Shown here one piece after another: positions 1 through 11,165 of a stretch of 64,000 nt of DNA. Under the pieces are notes generated by a model that searched no databases, had not been told where the DNA came from, and was given only the letters and a program-made list of their open reading frames with translations. This DNA comes from Atrichornis clamosus (taxonomy: Eukaryota > Chordata > Aves > Passeriformes > Menuridae): contig WBMZ01003004.1 in assembly GCA_013400975.1 (NCBI GenBank), positions 124,001 through 188,000 of the forward strand. The letters are read 5' to 3'. Numbering within the stretch: the stretch's first letter is position 1; every line of letters begins with the position of its first letter. Both the position numbers and the translations under genes were made by a program.

Positions 1-3000
1 TATATAGGATTTAACTTTAACCCATTTCCAGCACCTCCATCATGATGTTTCATGGATTTCTAACAGGCTTACCCTGATTATCTGGTCTGGCCTTCTGAAT
101 TCCAGCCAAAAGAACTTCCTGCAGCAATTCCTGACTTGTGCACTCTCAGTGCAATTTCCTCCTATTTTCTTTCAGGATTAAGAATGAAAGTGAGAGACTA
201 GTCAGACATTTAAATTTAACTAGATTCCAGATCATTTTCCTGGACTAGAAGGAAACACAGCTCATCAAATGCCTGAGTTGAGATTCAACTCACGGCTTCC
301 CTGTAACAAATGTAAAATTGAACCATCCCAACCCAAGGGCATATGGAGAGAGTTAGGGTGCTCTTAGGCAGCTAAGGTGGGTTAGTAAAGCCAGACTGAA
401 AAATCCTGAGAATCTGACTTTCCTCTTCCCTCTGTTGCAGGCTGCACAGTAGCTTAGACAATAAACACTGCTGCCCCTGTAGCCCATTCTGCCATCCCCA
501 TTTCTCTGTATCCCACAGTAAAGTGACTCACACTCACACACACAGACAATTTTCTCTCAGCAAAAGCAGGAGCCATTAGCAGTTAGAGCCATAGCTTCAC
601 AGGAGACTGCAATCTAGCAAAACCGTGGGACTACAGTTGCCAGGGGCAACTGGCTGGCAGTGTCTCTTCCTCAACCAGGCCTCTTCTGGGATGTGCTGGG
701 CTTGCAGTGAGCAGACAGAACTATGGTACCTCCACAGGAAGAGTCTAACAGACTGGAGGGAACATGCCTTGTTCTGTTCAGGTTTTGATCCAAACTAGAC
801 CAGCAAGTCTCCAGGAATCATGGAGAAGACAGTTGCCTTCCTAGGCAGCCAGCTGCCTACTGGTGCATCTGACAGGCCAGGCCATGCACCGGCACATCAA
901 AAGGAGCTGTAACTCTCATTGCAGCTGACATAATGAAGACATGGTGCTAATAATTGTTTGGAGCAGGAGCCTTCTCTTATGAGAAGTTTTTCTGAATGCT
1001 GTTAAAGGGGCCCTGGTTGTTTTCAAATGAGCAAGTGGAATCTAAGGCACTCAGATCTGCTAACAATTATCTTCCGTACCACTCTTGTCACTGCCTTTCC
1101 CGACTCTGTCCATCACACAGCTGCCTCAGAGCAGGAGCTGCATGGCAGGCTGAGTGCTCTGTGGGGTGGGAAGCCATTACACCTTATTAACTTTGAGTGA
1201 CTAAGCCTTTCGTGCTGGAACTGAATATAATTAGAACACATTTTCATTGCTAAGCTGTTAGAATGAGGAGCTAGGCTTAGGTTTTTCTATTCACCCTACC
1301 TGACTAGTAAATTTGTGATAAATAGCAATGCTGAAATTAAGAAAAATCTAAAATTTTTTCATGACAAAACAATAGTAATAACACCAACCAAAAAGAAAAG
1401 GCAAAAGAACAATGACTACCCGTTATTTAAGTCACACCAGACATCAGATACAAAAGACAAATATCTCTCATTTCAGAAAAAGAAGAGAGTTACTCAAAGT
1501 GTGGGAACAACTGTTTACACAAGCTCGGGCAAGTTCCTGTCCATACTTAATATGGCTGTTGACTTTGGAAGATTCCATTTTCCAGTCTTGACTTAAGCTA
1601 CAGTAACTGCCAGAGCCATCTTAAATTACTTAAAAGAGGCTTCAACAAGCTGGATATCCCTTCCACCCTTGTGGGAATTCCTGCAAGAAACTGATCAGGC
1701 TGAAATATGCCAAGAAACAATGTTTGGCATAAGTGAGTAACTGTGGCTGCTGCTGCTACAGTAATTTAAGAGAGGCAGCAGCTGGGAAAGACTGTTTCTC
1801 ATGGTAACCCTTTCCATGTGTGTCCTCCACCCAGATGTAAAGTCAAAGACACTCCTCTCAAAGGAGCAACTTTGAAGTTCTTAAGTGATATTTAACTCCA
1901 ACAACATAACCCCTTTATCATTGTTATAAAGTAACCAGTAAAAGAAAATACCACACCCCAAAGACTCCAGGACTTCGAAGAGAAAAGTTAGTGCAGAGGA
2001 AGGAGACACAACCTTCCTTTGCTCAGGAATCCTAAGAATTGTGCTACATTTTAACAGCATAGTTTGAAGTGACAGAATGCAAAGCCACTCAGAAAGATTT
2101 TTATCTCCTCAGCACAAATAACAGCGGTAATAGAGACTCCACCATCTGAGTGTGCCTATGACCTGATTTTTGGCTGCTTCTCTGAGATACTTTTGAATTC
2201 ATATGCTTTTAATTTTTGAAAGAAAAAGTGTTTGGGAAAGGAAGTGAACATGAAAAATATATCTGCAATCTGGGAGCTACAGACGAAAGGAATCGTCTGT
2301 TTCTTATTTTTATATATATAAACATAGAAAGTGATGATGAAGGACTCTAGATCCTCTGAGTTTTTCAGAGTGTAATGAAAAAAGCAGCCCCCATAATCTT
2401 ATATACAGCATTTCACCCATGGAGGAGAAGCAATGGGGTCTACTGCATGCTCTTTCCCCACTCCCATTCCTAGAACCTTGTGGTACTGACATGAGGAGTT
2501 CCACAGAGTCTTCATCCAGCCCTTATGTTTACATAAATGAAAAACATTTTGGTCACATAGTTGAATGGTAGAGTTGCATCTATTTAACACTGTAAGAATT
2601 ATTTCCTGATAGAGCAGGGTCAGGTATCTAATACCATTGTATTTCTTGAATGAAAGATGGAAGAGAAAGGAAGAGCATATTTGTTTGAACAAAATGGCTT
2701 ATTTTCAGAGGTAGTTCCACCTCCATCCAAATTCTCTTCCATTATTCTGCAAACATTCACACTAGCTGCTTTATAGCTGAAAAAAATGCTCAAAATGCTC
2801 AAGCATGGCTTATAGCTCTAGGTGTATGTGGATATATCATATTCACATGATTATATGTGGAGGAACTGTTCAAGCCCCAGGCTAAAAAAGGGGCCTGAGA
2901 GCTCAGGGCGAATGCCATGAAACTTGGGCCATCAAGCACACAGATACAGTAAAACAGTCTGCTCTCAAAGTAGAGCAGCAAACAATTAATGAGAAATGTA

Positions 3001-3540
3001 CAGGATGACAACCCTTATCAGCCACTTCTGAAATAATTGCAAGTATGTTTACAAAACTCAGAGCATATTGAATGACAATTTGAAAAGTGAGTATGAAACT
3101 CAACTCATTAACTAGATTAATTATTTCAAATAGTTCAACCACTTCCTGTAAATCACAATCTGAAAGAAGCAGCACTGACTGAGAAGGCATTTCTATTCGG
3201 CATGGTTTGTCACCGTGGTCTTTCCTATGCCTTCTGGTTTATGTAGCCTGTGATGGCTCCAGTACTTTTGTCCATGCAGTTACTCTTTGCTTTATGAAGG
3301 TTTTATAATGGTATTAAAATGGACTGTGTAAACCCACAGCAAAGCAACAAACACAAGTTTATCCTCATTTTGTCAACATTGTGAACCTAAAGGGCTTGTG
3401 TGGATCAGCTTTACTCCTGAGGGACCCCCCTGCCCCGCCAAATAAGATTGCTGTTTGGCCTACCCTGAGGCTGCCACGTATCACCCAGCAGGTACCTGGC
3501 CTCTTCCCGCTCTGTCATCAGCCACCCAGCACCAACAGCC
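1..3540. other. AT-rich unique DNA, no gene seen
   Basis: No recognisable gene or repeat family. Frames are all under 100 codons and scattered across both strands. Minor items are a short CA-rich tract near 528-546, a (CTG)4-like run near 1746-1757, a TA-rich run near 2308-2320, and a 14-bp near-palindrome (CCTGAG-AG-CTCAGG) near 2896-2909. Nothing here supports a function. Confidence 0.6.
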
Positions 3541-3968
3541 TCCTCAGTGGGACATCAGTACCCATGTTCTCAGCAAGGCAGTGCCCATCTCCTTGGCAGG
3601 CCATCTCCTTGGCAACAGCCGTTTCCTCAGCGGGCACTGGTGACCGTCTCCTCTGTGGGCACTGGTGGTTGTTTCCTCAGCAGGCACTGGTGACCATTTC
3701 TGCAGAAGGATATTGCCATCCATCTCCTCAGAGGGTCACTGTCATCCATGTCTTCAGGAAGGCAGCACCTGTCACCTTTGCAGGTACCTGAGGCCATCTC
3801 CTCAGCAGGGCACTGTCAGCCATTTCGTCAGTGAGGCAATGTTCCTCTCCTCAGCAGACTTTGACAGCTACTAACTCAGCAGGCACTGGCACTCCTCTCC
3901 TCAGCATAGCACTGGCTGCCACCCCCTCAGCAAAATGCAGGCACTCATCTCCTCAGGTGGAGCCCACT
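3541..3968. repeat. Degenerate ~25-bp minisatellite, about 18 units
   Basis: Successive units open with a TCCTCAGCAGG-like core followed by a CACTGGTGACC-like half. The clearest units start near 3624, 3649 and 3674, exactly 25 bp apart. Diverged units of about 18-29 bp extend to 3968, with core hits near 3541, 3567, 3725, 3798, 3824, 3847, 3898 and 3950. The array is GC-richer than its flanks. The apparent open frames across it (up to 136 codons in one frame, others in overlapping frames) arise from this repeat composition and are not treated as genes. I do not recognise a named family. Unit divergence suggests an old, non-homogenising array. Confidence 0.85.
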
Positions 3969-4420
3969 CCCTGTCTCTGTGGTGCCAGGCCCTTCCCAAC
4001 AGCCCCTCCGGAGATCGGCGGGAGTGCTGACCCTGCCTGCCAGCCCTGAGGTACGTGGCTGCCTGGCTGCCAGGTGAACTGTGTGCCTGTGGTGGTGGGC
4101 ACAGCAGCTTGGGAGAAAGGGTGGCAGAATCAGGCAGCAGGGCAGTGCAGCTGGCACAGCAAAAGGTGGGGACTCCCAGTGCCTCCTCACGTCTCTGCTG
4201 CCCAGAGACACTGCAAGATGGCGGCAGGGATCCCAGTGCTTCTTCTGTCAGAATCCCCAGTTTCTTCTTCCCAGTCTCTCTTCTGCCCAGAGAGACTGTG
4301 GAATGGCAGCAGGACACTCTGAGGGGAACAGAGGCCTGTTTTGGAAAGTCCTAAGGAGCAGATGAGGCAGTAGGGAGTACAGAGGGGCAGAGACCAAGGC
4401 ACCCAGAACTTTCTTGCATG
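3969..4420. other. GC-rich patch next to the minisatellite
   Basis: Continuation of the locally GC-rich segment, with a few CpGs near 4010-4020, 4190 and 4222. It holds overlapping short frames on both strands (up to 138 codons on minus), which fits low stop-codon density in GC-rich DNA. No start context, splice signal or domain supports a protein. It could be part of an unrecognised retroelement, but no terminal repeats or target-site duplication were seen. Confidence 0.45.
4192..4312. repeat. 37-bp module present twice, 84 bp apart
   Basis: Positions 4192-4228 and 4276-4312 align without gaps over 37 bp with 30 identities by hand count. Both share TCTCT.CTGCCCAGAGA and end in GGC.GCAGG. 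The spacer also repeats fragments such as CCCAGTGCTTC. This looks like a separate short duplication, because its unit is not the 25-bp minisatellite unit. Confidence 0.6.
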
Positions 4421-4801
4421 CAGAGTATGTCTGTGAGGGCTGATCTTGTGGGTTCAGACTGGGCTACAGTGACAGTGCTATGGTGTCAAAAGAGAGTGAA
4501 TGCACTGACTGATTTGAGTCCTCTCCTATCCCTGCTCTTCATGGCAGTGATGACACACAACAGGGGAAATCCTAGAAGACATGATGACCTAGCTGTGCTG
4601 GAGTGTGAGTGAGAGACTTTCACACAACAGCACTTGACAGGAAGAGATGATGCCATGCTGAGGTCCTGCTGCAGCGTGAAAGGCCTGGAACTTGTCCTCC
4701 ACACCCTCATGCTGTGATCAGCCAGGTGAAATGGGAAAGATGTTGCTTCTTCCTTGCACATTTGATGGCTGGATGCATCTTCCTGAGGAATTGTCCGAGG
4801 A

Positions 4802-4846
4802 ATGGCAAAGGATAAAGTTGAAGGTGGCCAGAAGCCTGCAAGTCAG
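4802..4846 (+). CDS. Weak candidate first coding exon (ATG to splice donor)
   Basis: An ATG at 4802 with a purine at -3 and G at +4 follows an in-frame TGA at about 4784. It reads 15 codons (MAKDKVEGGQKPASQ) into a consensus donor, CAG|GTAAGT, at 4847, so the exon would end in phase 0. The peptide is hydrophilic and resembles no family I know. No downstream partner exon, promoter or CpG island was identified. GTAAGT-type strings occur many times in 64 kb by chance, so this is only a candidate for transcript data to confirm or discard. Confidence 0.13.
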
Positions 4847-6850
4847 GTAAGTCTGCTCTTGTCTTGCTTCCTCCTCAGACCCTGGCCTTGTACTAGCTCC
4901 TAAATACAAGGGAAATGATGGACTCATTGGATATATCATATAAAATGCAGCAGTGGAAATAATTTTTTGAACGGGTCCTTTGATTGCACAGACCCGAGAA
5001 GAATGTAATTTAACAGGTGCCAAATCACAGGGTATGTGCCATTCCTTCTGACAGGGAGTGTCTTCGGAGAATCAGGCTCTGTGTCCCTTGTTATCTCACT
5101 GAAATCTCATGTACAGACAGAGCAATAGCAAACTTGAAAACTTGCAGATTTTGCCAGTTCACACCCATGCCCATGTATCTCCATGGACTGAATTTGTTAG
5201 AAAACCTTAAAACTAATGCATTTCTAAATACCTATACATTTATGCAAAAGCATTGTAATTAAAATTATCTGTGGTTACTAAACAAACCTTTCTAGCTAAA
5301 TCAATCAATATACAACTCTGCTTATCAGAAAACTCTAGTGACCATGTTTGTAATTTGAATTACCTGAACAAAAAGAGCATTAAAGGAAGGTGCAAACAAG
5401 CATTTCTATTCATGTTACTTAACTTTTGAGTACTTTTACTTACATTAATATAATTGGAACATAATTTGTATCCATTTATTGTTTAATATCTATTCTATCA
5501 CAAGCATCTTAAAATAGCCAGCTAAAAGGTAGGGCACTGTAAGAATCCAGCAAGCTGCTCACTGCCCATGCTCTTCTCTTGCACCATCAGTCAACAGAGT
5601 TTCACCTCTTCACAGTCCATGGCACTTTCTCATTTTTTTACACTAGCACAGGGTGTTGCAAACTGAAATGCAGTAATATTAGGGTAATTTAAATGGAAAA
5701 TATAACTAAATCAATGCGTTAAAATCTCCTGTTCATCTTCAGGTTTGAATTGTCTGGCACTCTTTGTCTTTCACATTCCTTTATTTTCCAAATCCAATCC
5801 ATATCCTCAAATTACTCGACAGTGTGCCCTGAAATATCTAGCAAGACTTATATATAAGGTGGGTGTTTGTGGCATTTGTTAGTTAACAGGAAATAATTTA
5901 CTGTTAAGTTGTTTCTGGTGGTATGTATTAGATTGCTGCTCGGTGGTATTTGCTGTGGATTCATATGCCATAGAATCTGTGTGCTTTACAACCTGCAAAA
6001 GGTTAATCATAAAGGTAAGCTGTATCTTCATCACAATCAAGGTAAAAAAAATGCTTTTATGGTTGCCTGTTTTTTATTACCTACAGATTTTATTGTAACT
6101 ATTAGATCTAAAATATAAAATTTATGTATGTTAAAAAAGTTTAAATGCAGCCAGGAAAACAAGAGCTGCCAGTTCTGATACTCCTGATGCAAAAAGCAGG
6201 TTGAAATTAGCTCGTTCTTAAAAATCTATACAGTCTTTCAGGCTTTCATTGCACAAAAGAACAAAGCAGATTTTAACAATCATGTAAATTTGTGTTAAAT
6301 GTCCCTTCACTGGTTTTAAGATGTTGGTCATGTCTATTTTAATGTCACTATACCACTTCTTTTCCTATGCAAAACTTCCAAGACAAGCAAGGTAAGATCA
6401 GAATCTTCCAAACAGATGCAACATTTTGGAAATTTTCAAACGGTCATCCTTAAAAAAAAAAAAAAAGTAGAGAGAGAGTGAAGTGTTTCCAGAAATTTCT
6501 TTGAAGGTGATTACAGAAGATCTCTTTAATAATGCCTCCTATGCCCTTCCTTTCTTTGTCAACTAAGTATTTCTGTATTCAATTGATTCCACCTCCCCAT
6601 GATGAGTTGGATGTTCCTATTCCTTGGTTATCACCAAGAGATTTGATTCTGGGCAAGGTGACAGAAATACACAGAAAATACACCATGGCAGCAGCACCTT
6701 CAAATTACAAATGGTACAAGATTTCTGTGTAAACATCAATTTTTCCAGGTTGCTACTGCATGAAAGCTTTAGAAGCTATGCTCACAACTCGTGCCTACTC
6801 TAATAAATCCTATGAATGTTTATGAGCAAAAATGTATCTTGCAACAGTGC
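4847..6850. other. AT-rich unique DNA with a poly-A run
   Basis: No recognisable gene. It contains A15 at 6452-6466 followed by a short GA-rich run, and several donor-like strings (near 6011 and 6391) without convincing exons. Short frames (under 105 codons) look random. The A15 has no retrocopy upstream that I recognise. Confidence 0.55.
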
Positions 6851-6853
6851 TGA

Positions 6854-7504
6854 TTATAACAGCTCTGCTAGGGCAGGCCAGAACCAAGACCTGACAACCT
6901 GAGCAATGCTGAAGTGTTGAAAAATGTTCACCTTAATGCTAATGCCTTCTTGCATCCTTAGGCCATCCCAGAGTACACACTCATACTGCTTCAAAAACCT
7001 TTCTGAGCATTGGAGAGAACTATGCCACTGTTGGAAAATAGGTGCTAAGTAGCCTGCATTAAGACTGTTAAACTGGCAATCCAGCTCCATCTGGATTCTG
7101 AATGATTTTCCATCATCATGTAACAGTATAAGGTTCATTTGCCATCTGGCTCCTGAATCAACTGCTGTCATACAAGCAGCACCCAGCTGGTCCAGGGTCA
7201 GAATTAATTTGTAATTTGGGGTATCTCCATTTTTAGGTGCTTGGCTTGAGTAATTTTCTTGCTGACTGGTTATCAAAGGGGGTTGCAAGCAGTGATTGTT
7301 TCTGGAATACTGGGAAACTTTAGCAAACCCTGTAACGGTACTCACTGGAATCAGTGTTGCAGCAGCAAACAAAAAAGACCTGGGCCAGGCATTGTTACAA
7401 TAGCTGGGGTGTCCGTATGCAATGAGTTCATGGGCTTGTTTGGAACTCAAGCGCTTCTGTTTTTTCTTATTGGTTTTCGTTGATGGCTTTAGCAGCAAGA
7501 AATA
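6854..7504 (-). pseudogene. 216-codon open frame, unknown; exon or retrocopy candidate
   Basis: On the minus strand the frame is open for 216 codons between a TAG at 7507-7505 and a TAA at 6856-6854, the longest in the window. There is no ATG near its start (the first in-frame Met is about residue 110), so it is not a stand-alone ATG gene. Immediately upstream in transcript direction is a T13 tract followed by CCAG and then TTTAG, a strong 3' splice-site context. A donor-like AAG|GTGAAC lies at 6932/6931. TTTAG to this donor would give a 573-nt, 191-codon, phase-0 exon. The peptide begins with a Lys-rich stretch (KTNKKKQKR), is otherwise mixed, and ends hydrophobic. It contains AVDSGA, which recalls retroelement aspartic proteases, but the surroundings do not fit. 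I do not recognise the protein. It may be a real exon, a decayed retrocopy, or chance (rough hand estimate: well under one such frame expected in this window). Confidence 0.3.
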
Positions 7505-7507
7505 CTA

Positions 7508-10500
7508 AACTGGAAAAAAAAAAAAAGGACCATCTTTAAATATATTACATTTAGGACCCCACTGTTAAAGTTCTGAAAAGTAATCATGGCTTTGAAAACT
7601 TTTGCCTATTTGCTTTATTCTTTTAGACGTCATCAATCCTTTCACAGTCTCGGTGGTTTATCCTTTTCCCTGAGCTTCCTTCTGAACATATTTGGTTCAA
7701 AGGTATAATGAAGGCAACTCATTCAATGAAAGATTCTCTTTGCCCCAAGGAAACTGAGGTGGAGCAGTACTTTGCCGTGAGCACTCCATGAACAAGCACA
7801 AGTGGTAAGGGAGCCACAGGTTGTGGAGCTCTCCAGCTACTGGAACACTTCATTTCTCATTTTTCATCTTTATTTCTTTTAAAGCCATTTGTAATAAAGC
7901 TACAGCCTGAAGTGGAAGAACTCACCTTAGCTGTAAAGCTTCACTGCAAGGCAGCAAATTGCACTGTATCATAATATCAACCTTATCTAAGATTCATGGA
8001 ATGAATTATACATATTACATTGCCTTAAAAATGAAACCCGGTGAAGTATTACTGTAATTTGAAAATCTAAGTAGATTTGTACAGTAAGATTTAAAATTTA
8101 AACCTGTTTAAATATTAAGCTGATTGGGAAAAAATATTTTTCAGAAATAGTACTCAATAGGAAAAGAAATTCAATTTGGAGAAAAGACTGCCCCAAACTA
8201 ATTTTATCATAAGAAAAAACCATTAAGAAACATATTCACTGGGCAACTTCCACCTAGGAAAGCACATAAAATCACAGTCACATGAACATTTTAATGTCCA
8301 TTAGTGTGAATTTGTGCTGAATTAGGAATTCAAAGGAATGTAGGTATCATCTCTGCAGGATGATAACAGACACTTTGGACAATACGGACTGTGCTAACTT
8401 TATTTTATTGATTTATTTTGATCAAATTAAACGAAAAAAATTACTGTTGGTAGTTTATACATGACTTTTGTACGTGTTTATGAAAGCAGAAAGCACAGTA
8501 GCAACCAAATCCAAGGGTCTTGATTGCTGATGTCCATTCTCAGGCGAAGTGGTTTTAGCCCACATCCTCCAGCAATCTTTACCTCGTGTCACTGCAGAAG
8601 AGATATCTCTGTGATAGCAAAGTCTCAGTTCCTATCCTTGACCTGCTGCTGCTTAGTTGACCAGATCAAGGACCAAACTTGCAAGATGATCTTTCATCTT
8701 ATTAACATTGTCCTGCTGGAATTTCATTTTACCTCTTTCTCTCTGAGTGTTGCAGGATTTTATAGGTACCATTTTCCTGCTGAATAATGATTGACCATGA
8801 TGCTGTTTAAATACCATCATTATTTTGCTCTGGTGAGGATGGTGGTAGAATGTTTTAGCTAGCAGAAAGGAGTGATTTGCCTAAACACTGTCTCTCAAAT
8901 GTACTTACATTAGTGAGGTCATTTTGAAACTGATCTGAAATCAGGCATTGGTTTTAATCTCAGCATTACTTGGTATGCTTCATACACCATGTGTTCTCTA
9001 AACAAATATGCAATAAAGCGGGCTGGTGAAGTTAACCAGACAGATGGCTGAAATCCTACATGTGAGATGGATTGGTAAATGAATAGGTAAGGACACAGAT
9101 GAGTGTTTCAAAAGGCAGAGAAAAGGGTCGTTGATTACAAGGCTAGATAGAAAATGGAAGGTATTATAAAAAGAAATATGGGATAATATAAACAGAGCCC
9201 TTAATCCAGTTGACTGTAAATCCCTTTTTCTTAATTGGTTTAGAAACTGTGGGCTGTAATGTGAGACAGAGGGCTCTCAGCTGCTTTTCTTCTTTGCTGT
9301 CTGGAATCACATTAAGTGGGAAACAATAGCAGAGCTGACATCTCCTTGTCTGTAGGGCCACTTGGAGCTAATCTGCTATTGAGACTAATACAATTATATG
9401 GGATTATAGGATTGCCACTGATATACAGATTAGGGAACTCCCAAAGGGAGTTGCATCTTGGGGTATTACAAAGGGAGAAAATATACAAGGGTCCCGATTA
9501 TCCAGAAGTCAAGGGGAAAAACCATATTTGGATTTATTTTTTCCAGATTTGCATGCATATTCAAGGATCTCGACACAGGAGTAGGAGAATAATGCAAAAG
9601 GCTATAATATATATTGTTTACTCCATACACAATTCTCTAGTTCTCTCCTGAGTAATCGAAGGTCAAAGACAAAAATGCTTATTTCAAACTGCTGTCTTGC
9701 AATGAAACCACTTCAATGCAGTAATTTGAAATGAAGGCACAACCTAGATCTAGATTTCATATAGCAGCTAGCTGTCTGCTTTCTCCCTTCCTGTGCATGC
9801 ACAACGTGCAAAGACACCAGCCCCTAAACTGAATGATGTAAAGTCTCCTGGGTGGGTTTTGAATACCCATAAATACCACAGTTGTGAGCCTGGTCCTTAC
9901 AGCTTCTTACAGCTTTACTCTATACTCTCAGAAGAATGAGAACAGAGCTGGGCTATCACAGCCCGCCCTGAATGTATGTGCTGTAGGCACTGAGCTGACG
10001 CTCCTGCTACCAGCTTCTGAGAGCCTTAAGCCTTTAATGAGTTACACTCTTAACAGTACCATAAGGTGTGTAAATAAAAATGTCTTAAATTTAAAGCTTC
10101 TTAACTAACTCACCACAAGCCACATAAAAAGTCTGCATTAGCATAGCTAATCCCAAGTCTCTAGTTACCGGGCCACGTTTCACATATAACCCCTTAAATT
10201 CATATATCTAATACATATTATTTTTCCCTGGCCAGTTGGTAACAAAATGTAAGCACGCTATTCCCATCAATCCTATTCCCAACTGCAGGACATACAGCTG
10301 CAATGCTGTGTAACGGCACTCACTCATTTGACAATAGCAAGTAAAGAACTTGAACAAAGCTTCCCACTTCCTGTTCTGTTTGGTCCAGGCATCTAATAAG
10401 AGATTCCCAGCTCCTGAGTTCTAGCATAGGAAGAAAAACAGAAACATGAAAGTGAACTATGATGATCTCATAGCAATGAATCATGGCAAAACTAGGAATA

Positions 10501-11129
10501 AAATTTGATTGACAGCAAAGCTCAATACTTGCTGGACCATGTGATTGTAACTCAGACCTGGCCGTTACTAACTGTGGTGAAGCAGACGACTGGTTTTCTT
10601 ATTCACAACTTTAAAATACTTTTCCACACATCCAGGGTGAAATTATAAGAGAAAAATTATAAGAGAACTAATGCTTTAAAAAAAAAATTAGGCAAGTGCA
10701 TTTTTTAATAATACTAGACAGCATCAGCCTAAAAAAACACATTCTATAGAACTTGACGTGGAGGACCTTTGGCCTTCAATGTGGGTTACATGTGGGCCTA
10801 AGCATCCTTGGGAAAACTCATCCATCATTTTCTCTTAGCCAAAGCATTAAACAAAATAACCTTCAGGTCTTGAACCTGCATCAGGTACTACCCAAGTGCC
10901 AGGACACTTTTAAGATAAAAGGAGTCAGGTGGTTGTTTGGCCTTCAGCTTCATTCTTCTCTTTCTTCTTGAGTAGAAGATTAGATCTGATCTTTCTTGGT
11001 GGTGCCTGAGGGTAGGTTTGAGGAAGTGTCTTCCCATTGTCTGGTGTCATCCTTTAACACACAAAAGCCAGTTTCTCTGTCTGAACCAAACTTCACACAC
11101 TGAACACTGTGTTATATATGAATCTGGAG
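7508..11129. other. Unique AT-rich DNA, no gene seen
   Basis: Opens with A13 at 7514-7526, which is the polypyrimidine tract of the minus-strand frame described above. Beyond that I see no gene, family repeat or RNA. There is an ATTTGCAT octamer at 9547-9554 and an A10 run near 10678-10687. Frames (up to 111 codons) show no start context or splice support. Confidence 0.5.
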
Positions 11130-11165
11130 CCTGAAGCACTGACTGAGCCCGAGGCACTGCCTGAG
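11130..11165. repeat. Two-copy 18-bp tandem repeat
   Basis: Two adjacent 18-bp units, CCTGAAGCACTGACTGAG and CCCGAGGCACTGCCTGAG, agree at 15 of 18 positions, with a partial third unit (GGACCGACCTGAAG) after them. It is short, local and of unknown significance. Confidence 0.6.

Noticed and set aside
3381..3791. 136-codon plus-strand frame plus overlapping frames
   Set aside because: It lies over the minisatellite, where GC-rich tandem units keep several frames open at once. No domain or splice support.
3901..4317. 138-codon minus-strand frame
   Set aside because: Same GC-rich patch, with overlapping open frames on both strands. The composition is Pro/Ser/Cys-rich, as expected for non-coding GC-rich DNA.
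7514..7526. A13 as poly-A tail of a plus-strand retrocopy
   Set aside because: The plus-strand frames upstream are broken. The same tract read on the minus strand makes a better splice polypyrimidine tract for the long frame there.
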